A stretch of 60,000 nt of DNA from Membranipora membranacea (lineage: Eukaryota; Bryozoa; Gymnolaemata; Cheilostomatida; Membraniporidae), in assembly GCA_914767715.1 (NCBI GenBank), contig OU612073.1:15254001-15314000 (forward strand), given 5' to 3'. The notes beneath the pieces are model-generated. The model ran no database searches and was not told the DNA's origin. It was given only the letters and a program-made list of their open reading frames with translations. The position numbers were made by a program, and so were the translations under genes. This document shows, one piece after another, positions 38,678 to 49,028 of the stretch (position 1 is the stretch's first letter; the number at the start of each line of letters is the position of its first letter).

Positions 38678-41600
38678 ATGGCGTGGGAAAGGACTTTACC
38701 CTTCTTATGTTATTTGGCCCTCTATATTACGGGGTCTGGCGCTCAGAATGGAGAGGTGACTGTGAGCAGCTTTGATGTGGTACTAGTAGAAGCTCAAATA
38801 CAAAACGCAATCAATTCAAATGTAAGTACAGTGCAATTCACTTATATCAAACAGGGTCTGAGTTATGTGACATGAGAATGCATCGAGATCTGGCTGAAGG
38901 GACCAGTCTTCCTGAATTAACACGAGTTTTGAATTATGAAGTTTGAGTTAACCAACTTACACTGCACATGTATTTTGTATACTTTGCCATGACGTTACAT
39001 GAAATTCATATTTTTGATATTTGTTTATTATATTAGATACATATTATATGTATATATATATAATATTAGATGTTGTACCGGTCGTAGTATGACTTTTTGT
39101 CTTGCTCTTCTCTTAAAATGGCATGTCTTATCTCACAAGACAGAAAGGTCTGTCTGTCTCATATCCTATGACTTGTGACTGTTTCTATAGCATACCAAAT
39201 CAATCATAATATAGAGAGTGTAGATTAGAGATTTGTTCAGTTAGATTTCTCTTTAAATTACCATTTAACTGACGCTGTCCAATGAGGTCTTCGACTGACC
39301 ATACCCTTATCTTTTATGGCCAGATTTATAGATCAAATACTGCTTATAAATCTCCTTCGGATGAGAAGGTTTCACCCTCCTTGTTGATCACTGGTTTGTT
39401 TTATCAAAAGCGATTATAAACAATAATTTATAAACGTACAGCAATTAGCTGACGATTTTTGGGTGCAGCTGTTTCAACACCTCATCTCTGGAGTTGTGTA
39501 CTTCACAAAATTGTGCGATGGATTAAAATGATGTTGAGAATGAGTAATAACGCTCATTTGTATGTCTAATTTTAACTTGCAGGCCTCGTTCCTTCCATCT
39601 TTCGTACAGATGTCATTCCATGACTGTGTCGATGGCTGCGATGGATGTATGGACTTGGCACATGGCGGAAATAGAGGTGCAGAACGAATATATAGTAAAA
39701 GAAAAAGAACTATGTCAATGATTGAATATAGCGCCGTACTTGCCTTATGATTGACATGTCCATGGCAGATCATTTATATAGATATACGGAGTTCTGAAAA
39801 GTTAACCTTGTCACACTGCCAGGCTAAAAAGGTGGCAGTACTTAGTTATCATATTTTTACAATTTTCATACAAACCTTGGTGTTACTTTGACAACTGAAA
39901 GCACTAATTCCAAACATTATATTGCTACTTCTCACTCTTCTAGGGTTGAACGCTGCGTTCGCGTTTGCAAAAGAGCTACGAAGCACCCTGGCTCCGGAAG
40001 CTTCTCTTGCTGACATCATTGCCTTCATTGGTAAATGCTCTATTGAGAGAGGACTGTCTAATGGAGGTAGGCTACATTAAACAACAACCTATAGTGATGC
40101 ATCACTTTGATACCAATTTCATAAATCTATGAACTTATTGTCTAGGAGGTGGCTCAGTTGGTTAGAGCGCCGGTCCTCTAGCATGCAAATATTGTAGGTC
40201 ATGTGTTCGATTCCCACTGCAGTCCATCGACAACTGATGTTTGGTTGGCCCTCAGGTATGTTTTGACCTGCCTGCAAAAAGAGAACAGCATGGTGCAGTT
40301 ATTGCGGCCTCGCCACTAAGGCACTAAAATTTCGCCACCTATGCTTCGTGATGTGGCTTGTGATCAGACATCTCATTTTAATTTTAATCAACCTTTAATA
40401 AACGTTTGAACCATGCAGAACTGATCCATTGTACACTTAACCATACGAGTAAGATATATCTTATACTGGACCTAGCCTTGTACCTGTTTGTTATAAACCT
40501 TTGTTTCATCCATCTAAAAAGAGCAAAAGGAAACAGGTTATCAAAGCATGTGATTTAGCAAAAAGTACTTAAATTTCTAAGATTTTTTAATTTGTTCAAA
40601 GCTTTATTAAACCAATCGATGTGTTAGATGACAAATTAGAGGATGCCCTCAGCGAAAATGAACAATAACCAGTAAAATCTAATAAACGAATGCTTTGAAT
40701 AGAGAGATGATCGGTGGTTGAATTTCATATTCATATGCGCGAGTCTTTGATGTCATTTGGGGGGGGGGGGATTTCATGACATAAAACATGAGATTGGTTA
40801 TATTCCACTCAACTCTGTAAAGTTTTGCGCCGCATCACTCACCTCATCACTGACATCATCAATCACATCATCGCTCACATCATCACTAACATCTTGCTCT
40901 TATGTATTTCATACAATAGGTCGGATAGTGGTGATTGATTACAGAGATGGAAGAATAGATTGTGATCATCCCGAGAGTACTGACAACGACATCCTTCTCC
41001 CTCATGGCCGGATAGCCAATACATCAAAATTTCTCTGTGATATATTTCCTACAATGACAACCAAGGAGAGTGTCGCTCTAATGGGTAAGTCTATTGTCTT
41101 TTTGTTACATATAAGTATTACTAGAAATGTCCTAACCATGAATGCCACAAAACCTCAGGATACAGACCATAGACATAGTCTATGGTACAGACAATGGACA
41201 CTTTGTTCTGACCTACTAGGTTAAGTTTTCACAAGCAATTTGTGTGAGATGGTTGATTGGCCATAACTGTAAAAGTGTAACTGAGCGAAGGGGGTAGTTA
41301 AACTATATGGCTGATTTTCCGTCATAATCACTTTGGCACATTGTTTATTCAAAGTTGGCTATTCATATACAATTAGCAATTTGTCCCAGCAGTTTCTCGG
41401 TGAATTTATGACCACCACTATTTTTTGTGATGTATTCTGTGATGTATTATGTGATGCATTATGTGATGCATTCCGTGATGCATTTTGTGATGCATTCCGT
41501 GATGTATTCCGTGATGCATTAGGTGATGTATTCCGTGATGTATTCCGTGATGCATTCCGTGATGCATTCTGTGATGTATTATGTGATGCATTCTGTGATG

Positions 41601-44600
41601 TATTCCGTGATGTATTCTGTGATGTATTCTGTGATGTATTCTGTGATGCATTCCGTGATGCATTCGGTGATGCATTCTGTGATGTATTATGTGATGCATT
41701 CCGTGATGTATTCCGTGATGTATTCCGTGATGTATTCCGTGATGCATTCTGTGATGTATTCTGTGATGTATTCTGTGACAAATTCCGTGATGCTTTCCGT
41801 GATGTATTTTGTGATGTATTCCGTAATGTATTCTGTGACAAATTCCGTGATGCATTCCGTGATGCATTCCGTGATGAATTCTGTGATGCATTTCGTGATG
41901 CATTCCGTAATGTATTCTGTGATGTATGCTGTGACATATGATGTGACGTATTCTGTGATGTATTCTGTTATAGGTGCACACTCACTAGGACGTCTCCATG
42001 AACACTTGTCTGGATTTCTCGGACCTTGGGATGCCTCACCATCAGTTTTGGACACAGGGTACTTTCGTAACATGCTCTCTTCAGGGTGGACTCACACAAC
42101 TGTAGATACCCCGGAGCATACGTAAGTTAGTGAAATGAGAATTAGACATATCCACATTGTGCCTCCTGGATCTTTGAATGAATGGTTTGTCGGGCACCGC
42201 CACCTACTTAGGGGGATAAGATGCCATGAACATTCAGTTCATGACTTATTTTAGAAAGTCAAACCACCTTCATTGTCATCAATATGATGAGTTATTTCTT
42301 TTCAACATAGCTAGTGCTTATATATAAAAAGAGGGTTTCAGCACGAAAAATTGTGGAAGATTGGACATCTCATGGTCGCAATATTATCATAAATGAGAAG
42401 TGTCGAGTCTTATAAAATCCCTGATGGGACCTCATACCCTTCAAACTAGCAATTTCTGGTAGTCCCAGAGAGTCACATATGAACGTCAACTGAGATTCAA
42501 ACCATAACTTCATGGGTGTGTGTGTGTGTGTGTTTGTTCACAGTAAACTTATTGTCACAATTCACATCTTAGGGTCATAGAGAGGGGAATCAATTTTGAT
42601 GGCCACAACGCCCTCAACAAGTCATGAGCCCCAAAGACTCTTGTCCCCCCCCCCCCACGACCTCCTGGGGGATTGATGTATGTAGAATGTATGTAAAGTA
42701 TGTAACACAGGAACTGTGTGAAAGCAATAACCATTTTTTATTATAATCATTAGTATCTGTATGCAATTTAAAATGTCTGTTTCCGGTTTTCCTTTGATTG
42801 TAGTATAAATCTTAATCATTCATGGGCCCTCTTTTGTCTAATTTGTATTTTATTCTATTGTAAATGTATTGTTTATGTTTATTCGTTGAGATCTACCCAG
42901 TGGAATCGCTTTTTCTTTGCTATGCTCAATGCGGACATGGCATTGCTTCTGGATTTTGACATCAGTGGAGAGTTTGATGTACCAAGCTGTGAATTTACTA
43001 CTTGCCCTCGTGCCGTCACCGCTCCATTTGTAAGTTGATGAAAAGGTCACATCCACTATTGGAGCGACAAATATTTATTTGCTTTGGCGCCAAAGTGTAT
43101 TTCGTGGCTAGCTAACATTTATGAACCTTTTTCTTATTTTTTAAGCTCCAACCTTACATTGAGTCAACCCCAAACTAACTACCCTAAACTCTAGTTAACA
43201 TTTACTCCTCTGTTTTATTGAATATACTGTTCCTTTTTTCCCAACATCTTCATACTAGTTTAACAACAATTATGAGGTTTGATTTGACATTTTATATATA
43301 TACAATATTCAATAAAATATTGACTGCTGACCAATCAATATTAATCCTGCTAAGTAACCTATAAGTAGCCAATCAGAGCCAACACACTGGCTACTGCTAA
43401 AGGACTGGGTTTCTTATTTTTACAGGTTGAGGAGTTCGCCTTTAATGGTTTCGCGTTTGCGGAAGAGCTAGCAATTGTGTTCAAAAAAGTTATTCACCAT
43501 GGACTAGATGATAATACTAATACTGACGACGATATTGTGCCTGAAACCATCTCATCAAGTACCACTACTAGTACAACTACTACTACTCCAACAACTACAA
43601 CTACAACTCCAACAACAACAACTCCGACTTTAACTACAACTACTACTTTGACCACGACTACCACGCCAAGTACAACTACAACGCCAAGTACAACCACCAC
43701 ATTTTCAACAACCACCACACCCACAACAATACCGAGCACATCCACTGAATCTTCTTCTAGCGGCACAGATGGCACGAACCCTGCAGTGCCATCCACCACA
43801 AATACATTAGACCTCAACACCTTCAACACTTTGAGATCTGAAGTTAATAATCTCCTAACACGAAATGTTAGTTACCTTCAATCAAATGACGCAATGAGAA
43901 TCAAAGGAATGTGTATTTCATTATGTTCTCTGCTGTGTTCCTACTTCAAATGAAACAAATTTGGACTGAGCATCTGATAATTCAACAAAAAAACATTTAT
44001 ATGTTGTTCGTATTTTGATTAACAATCCCCTATCAAAGATAACACTATCATTATCAATAGACACTTTGCTCATAGTAATCCTTTAAATGTCTGTCCCTGT
44101 AGTATTATCGGTCAAGTATCCTCTTCCCATCCATACCTGGTGCTGATGAGTTACCGATGTTGTGAGCTCTGCGACGACAGGAACGGTAGCCTGTATGAAT
44201 ATATTGCCGGGTACATGTGGGCCTACTGTTACCACTGTTAAAAGGTGCTCCAATATGACATATGGTTTGATTTCATTACAGAGTTCCCTAGTTCCAGCTT
44301 TTGTGCAGATGTCATTTATAGATTGCATTGGTGGCTGTAATGGCTGTATAGATCTCACAAATCCAGCTAACTTAGGTGAGATCCTCCTTTCATCTAGTAT
44401 TGTGTGACCTATATGTAGATGGCTGACTAGATAAAGCTTGATCCCATATGCCAGATGGTAGGCTGCCCGCCATTCCAAAAGGATCCAACTCAAAGTACAA
44501 TCAAATCGGATCAAACTTCATCTAACTGCTGACTGTGACATGAAAAGAGTTAAATTTTTTAAGGCAAATATACTTTTCTAGTAGCCTTACGTCCAATTAT

Positions 44601-46378
44601 TTTTACTGCAGGGATGAAATCAGCATTTCAAGCAGCAAAAACCCTGACACTCGAGAGTACAGCAGGGCTATCCCTGGCAGATATGATTGCATTCATAGGG
44701 AAATCTGCTCTTGAGAACGCATGCAGCAAGGCAGGTTGGTAAAGTCACATTCATGTAAAAACGTTGTTCATATTATGTGATATGTATCATGAAGGCATAT
44801 ATCTGTTTGTTTGGACCCTTTAACTCATTGATATGTCCAGGGTTATGATTTTCTGAAGGGCACACCATCACAGTAGAGTTTCTCACTGGGCGGATCGGTT
44901 GTGAGGATGTAGACTTGCCTCCACCTGATGACGATCTGCCTCCTTCAGATATGACTGACGCTGTTTCTTATCTGAGAAGACAATTCCCAGATGTAAACAC
45001 AACGGAAGCAGTTGCTCTTATGGGTAAATCACCTTTTTGAATCTTATAACAGCGCATCTCTGCTTCAGATTCAGCCAATGTTCCATTTGATTGAATGAGT
45101 TGTTGCTATGTTTAAAAACAAAAGAAATACTTCGTTGATGAGAATGATTTTAATTGATGTGCCATCAGGGAATGGCAAAACTTTTGGCTTGCATGCCATG
45201 TCAGTTAAATGTATTGTCAAAAGCATCTCTGCCTAACAGAGAGGTTCTTTAGTGAGAGAACTATAAAATTTTTCTAGGGTCAGTAATAAGTTGTAGCTTT
45301 AGTAATGAGACAGTAGTTGTAATGTAGAGAGTTCGCTTATTTATTAGCAGGGAATGTAGGCATGTGTGTGTTACATCACTCAAATATGTGACTCTATGTA
45401 ACTTACAAACAGACTTTGCTTCTTCTTCTGCTTAGGTTGTCACTCACTAGGTCAACTGCATCCTGAGATCAGTGGATTCTCTGGCCAATGGGATCGCGTT
45501 CCTGTGGATATCGATAATGGCTACTTTAGGAATATGCTCTCATCTGGATGGACGCTGACTCCAGTCGAGAATGATATTGTCGAGTACGTAAAAACTCACA
45601 CACTGTCTCACATGCACGCTCACATGCAAGCTCACATACACGCTTACATACACGACAGCATATATGCTCTAATGTACACAGTCTTACGTGCAAGCTCACA
45701 CGCACTCTCACATACACATTCACTATAAATCACAATTTAGAATTTTACTAATTAAAAAAAACGTTTGGCAAAGCAATCGCATCTATATATCTGATATTGA
45801 AGGTATGGTTCCTTTAGCTTACATGGACCCTCATACACAGCTATTGGTCATTTAGCTCTTCACTTTTCTCCAGCTCCTCCCAATGGTTTAGAAGTGGGCG
45901 TCATTTCGCAATGTTACACGCTGATATGACGTTATACAAGGACTACACTCTATTTGAGGATGGCAACATCAACTGTGCCAGAGATAGTTGTCCAAACTCT
46001 AATACTGCCTCCACGGTAAGAACTTACACATCTCAGATAACATATATACCTCATATAACCTTCCTTTTCACACAGCATGGAATATTTACAAAGCTTAGCA
46101 TGAAGAGTCATGAGACTGTTCATAGTGAGTTCTACATATATCTAGTTTGTCTGGCTGGTAGTTAATAGCATGCAAGGTGCCACTCTGCCCCGTACCCCAA
46201 TCGAAGAATAGGTCTGGTTCTTAAGCTTATGGCATGACATGATGCATGTAATGTATCAGTGCTCTGATAGACAGTATATGGTGTATGTTTGTAGGTCATG
46301 AATTTCGGGCGTCAGGCGAATCTCTTTGTGCAAGCTGCCGCTACTGCCTTCGGCAAGATGATTAATACAGGTCTTTAA
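38678..46378 (+). CDS. Secreted tandem-domain haem peroxidase-like protein
   Basis: Plant-type haem peroxidase fold, two domains in one chain of 669 aa. Thirteen exons: 38678-38821, 39583-39676, 39944-40066, 40920-41084, 41974-42121, 42891-43029, 43426-43866, 44282-44375, 44612-44734, 44859-45023, 45436-45583, 45874-46015 and 46295-46378. A signal peptide ends near GSGA-QNG. Domain 1 (about 25-298) has FVQMSFHDC with distal His61 but Gln57 where Arg is usual; its proximal motif is GAHSLGRLH with His178. A Thr/Pro-rich stalk covers about 310-385. Domain 2 (about 399-669) has FVQMSFIDC, Ile431 replacing distal His, with proximal His548 in GCHSLGQLH. Joining the domains rests on donor AAT/GTTAGT at 43866, which mirrors the first exon-1 donor, and on the lack of a separate start for domain 2. 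Two separate genes remain a weaker alternative. Confidence 0.85.
40143..40402 (+). repeat. tRNA-headed SINE in peroxidase intron 3
   Basis: Head with A-box-like GGTGGCTCAGTTGGTTAGAG and B-box-like TGTTCGATTCCCAC. A body follows containing CCTGCCTGCAAA, ATTGCGGCCTCG and GATGTGGC, ending CAACCTTTAATAAA. The body matches 27048-27224. No protein signal. Consistent with a Pol III-transcribed SINE. Confidence 0.75.
40833..40892. repeat. 12-bp minisatellite, five units, in peroxidase intron 3
   Basis: CATCACTCACCT, CATCACTGACAT, CATCAATCACAT, CATCGCTCACAT, CATCACTAACAT. It ends 27 bases before the acceptor of exon 4. Confidence 0.85.
41167..41185. repeat. 19-bp palindrome flanked by TACAGA repeats
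   Basis: CCATAGAC, ATA, GTCTATGG, directly bordered by TACAGA at 41161-41166 and 41186-41191. In peroxidase intron 4. It resembles the CANNGA set but with a 6-bp flank. Confidence 0.5.
41427..41967. repeat. 12-bp minisatellite, about 45 units, in peroxidase intron 4
   Basis: Unit GTGATGTATTCT or GTGATGCATTCC with small variants, running almost to the acceptor of exon 5 (41973). The final unit reads GTGATGTATTCTGTTATAG, so the splice acceptor grows out of the array and there is no clear polypyrimidine tract. Because 12 is a multiple of 3 and stops are rare, several frames are open on both strands; these are not genes. Confidence 0.95.
43555..43760 (+). repeat. Coding ACT/ACA triplet-rich tract (Thr/Pro linker)
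   Basis: Within exon 7 of the peroxidase gene. It encodes runs of Thr broken by Pro, Ser and Leu, mucin-like and probably O-glycosylated, linking the two peroxidase domains. Frame is open on the antisense strand too (Val-rich), which is a by-product. Confidence 0.85.
44428..44524. repeat. MITE family A copy between peroxidase exons
   Basis: Ends TAGATAAAGCTTGATCCC and TCGGATCAAACTTCATCTA are inverted. In the intron after the first exon of domain 2. Confidence 0.7.
45595..45722. repeat. 12-bp minisatellite in peroxidase intron 11
   Basis: Units such as CTCACATGCACG, CTCACATGCAAG and CTCACATACACG, regular for about five units and then degraded. Starts 11 bases after the exon 11 donor. Confidence 0.75.
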
Positions 46379-46803
46379 AAGCAACCACTGCGAGAAGCAT
46401 TGAGATGTTTACCATTCATCCAAGGCCTAGGGCTCTTTGTCCTGTTCAACTCGCACACTACCTGTCTTTTTATGCTTTTATTTATGATTGTAGTTGTAGA
46501 TTTATTATTGGAACAATACCATGGTGTTTGCAAAATCGTAATGTCTTGCTATTGCATTTTTATTTGGTGCGACTAAACCACCTATATTGCTGTTGATTGA
46601 GTGAAATGTCTATATAAAATTCATGCTCATGCTAGGGCACTTTAATCAATCTGAATTGTATTACCTGAAATAATTTTATACCGGAGTTTTTTGTGTGGCA
46701 CAGATTGATATGGGGAAAAAATATGATAATATTAACAAAGTCAGCATAGATCAGGAGATGCTCTTTGCACAGCCCTAATGAGAAGTTATGGATACCTTCC
46801 AGC

Positions 46804-46917
46804 TAGATCAAGTTTGATCAAGATTATCAACCGTGCGGTTGTCCCGTTTTTACTGGTGAGCCACCAGCGGCTTGACAGGGGTGACACCCAATGCAGGCAC
46901 ATTGGATCATACTTGAC
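46804..46917. repeat. MITE family A copy
   Basis: Left end TAGATCAAGTTTGATCAAG, right end AATGCAGGCACATTGGATCA then TACTTGA. Together with the copy at 26422 it defines the family ends. Confidence 0.75.
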
Positions 46918-47451
46918 ATTTGGGAAACATGTTGTTGCATGATATTTCTGCTTCATCTTGCCTTCCTGTGATATTGTGGGACTGAATATTGCATGTATCT
47001 CGTGACACAACCTGTGCAATTTGAATCTGGGTTATGTTAAATAAAAACAAAATTTAAAAAATATTGGATTTTTTCTGAAACCTGAGCAGACTAGCTCATG
47101 CTGTTCACTCAGAGCAGGGACTTAGGGACATACTCCCTGTTCGCTGGTCACGGAAAAAGAGTTCTTTTCCTCATCGTAGTTGCGTTCTCCTTGATTAAAA
47201 TAGGACGACTCTCATTCTCATGGGTCGCAGATATTTTACTGATCTAGCCTAAATGGGTATCATTATATGTGACTTCCTTTGCTCTTTTGACAAAAAGGAA
47301 CAGAACACCAGTGTAATTTTGCAGGTTGTTTCAATCAAGCTATTTAACCTGCAAGTACCCTTTGTACCTTTGTACCCTTTGTCATTAAGCGTCAGCGGGT
47401 GCCACTTCTTAAATGAACTGTGTTACATGAACTCTTCATTACTCCTTGCAA

Positions 47452-47520
47452 GCAGGCGTGGCTGAGCGGTAAGTATCAAAGGCTCTGCCGCAAGAGGCCC
47501 AAGTTCAAGTTCGGGTGGCG
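47452..47520 (+). pseudogene. tRNA-like relic (A and B box-like strings)
   Basis: GCGTGGCTGAGCGGTAAG resembles a Ser/Leu-type tRNA A box, and AGTTCAAGTTCGGG a weak B box. The T stem pairs poorly, so this is a tRNA-derived relic or SINE head, not a working tRNA. Confidence 0.35.
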
Positions 47521-49028
47521 GTTTATGTTTTTTGAAGTTTCAGCTCAGGAAATGAAAAATGGAAATGGATGCATTTTACGGGGGGGGGGGGGGCAAGCCA
47601 AGAGGGGACAACTCAGCTCGATCTAGGTCGACCTCAATCTCAACATGGAAACAGGGACTTTCTGATGGAAACATGGTGTTTGAGCTGAGGTTATCAAACT
47701 TGATAAGATCTTACAAATATTTCCGTTTCATAGAGTGTCTTTATTTGCATAGTTGAATGACCTTATCATCCATTAATACTGTTCAGTACGTTCCATTCAT
47801 TGGTAAAAATTGTGGCACTTGGTGTGATTTAAAGTGAACAATACATATAATATAATATGTATATCCCTAGAGCTAACGCCATCTGTAAGCTAATGGAATA
47901 CAAGGAAATGCGGGTCAAACAAAATCATAATATTTTTTTTACTGATTCAATTATTGATATTACTGCCTATTTACATAGTCTTGCAGTCTTAACAATCTTG
48001 CAGATAACTTGCTGTGTTAAGGTGATTTATCAGTTTGTACGAAATTTTTATATGTTATACCCACCAACCCTAGGCACATTTTCAACAATTTTTCACACCC
48101 CCAGTGTGTGACGTAACGTCGTGACGTTGCGACAAAGTTCAACATTGCATTTTATAGAGTTATTTTAAAATGAGTTTGGGGGGTAAGCAATTTGGCTGGG
48201 GTTTTAATTTCTGCTCAATGAATTCATTCTGTACTGTTGTCTGACTGATGGCTGGCATCCCAACAGTATATGGCATTAAACTTATCCATAAATGTTTGCT
48301 GAAAGTATTGATGTTTTTCATAAAAAACATGCTTTATTCAAATACAGCATAAATAATACAAGAAGTTATCATACAGTTGCTGATTTGCATTTATGAGTTG
48401 TATACCCATGAGGAATCAACTTGTGTTTGTTATTCACGATGTATCTAAGCAACCGGTCATGTGACATCATCGACAAACACGGACTTTTCTAGTGTTAGTG
48501 TAGGGGAATCTTCGTGCGTGATTACAACAAGCAGAAGACACATTGGGTATTTTTAATGATTGATGAGTCACTACTATGATGTAATACAGGGGTGGACGTG
48601 AGATATTGCAATTATTTAGTCAGGTGTGGAATTAAACGGTGATAATACTTTATACTAACTTCAAACATTGGTTTAACTAGACTATTTTTGTTGTAATATT
48701 GCAAGTAACTAGTACTCATTTGGGCGTTTAAACTCATATGAATCTTTAGATCATGTACTCAACTAGGAGTGGACATGAGTATTTAGGTTTTATCTGTGTC
48801 AGGCCTGAGATATAAACATAAGATTATCATGTCCATTTGCAATTTTGTTGTTAGCTCATCAAATTTGATCTTGCTTTTGTTTACATGTTACCATGGAATT
48901 GTTTTTATATTCCTACGCCGGGCATGCGCACTTTGGTCACTGACTAAGCAAATTTACAATAAAATTCATCTGAAGTCTTTCAGCTGTATTCTGCTCTTTC
49001 TCTGCTTGTTTCACCTTAGTGGCTAAAC

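Larger units (their letters stand above)
46379..49028. other. Intergenic region, peroxidase to Mutator-like gene
   Basis: Holds a MITE family A copy (46804-46917), a short CAGGGA...TCCCTG inverted pair at 47113-47138, a tRNA-like relic (47452-47520) and a 15-base G run near 47580. AATAAA near 47040 could serve the peroxidase gene. No exon supported. Confidence 0.5.

Noticed and set aside
41427-41967. CRISPR array
   Set aside because: Units are contiguous 12-mers without spacers, in a eukaryotic intron.
41333-42125. Long overlapping open frames on both strands (up to about 200 codons)
   Set aside because: They are read-through of the 12-bp minisatellite, giving periodic peptides such as repeats of DVFR or SVMY. 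Only the last part (41974-42121) is a real exon.
43494-43829. Val-rich open frame on the minus strand
   Set aside because: Antisense of the Thr-coding tract in the peroxidase exon; codon content is explained by the sense strand.
43867-43953. Continuation of peroxidase exon 7 to a stop, ending in a hydrophobic Cys-rich tail
   Set aside because: It could be a GPI-type tail of a one-domain protein, but the donor at 43866 and the in-phase domain 2 exon fit better. An alternative transcript ending here is possible.
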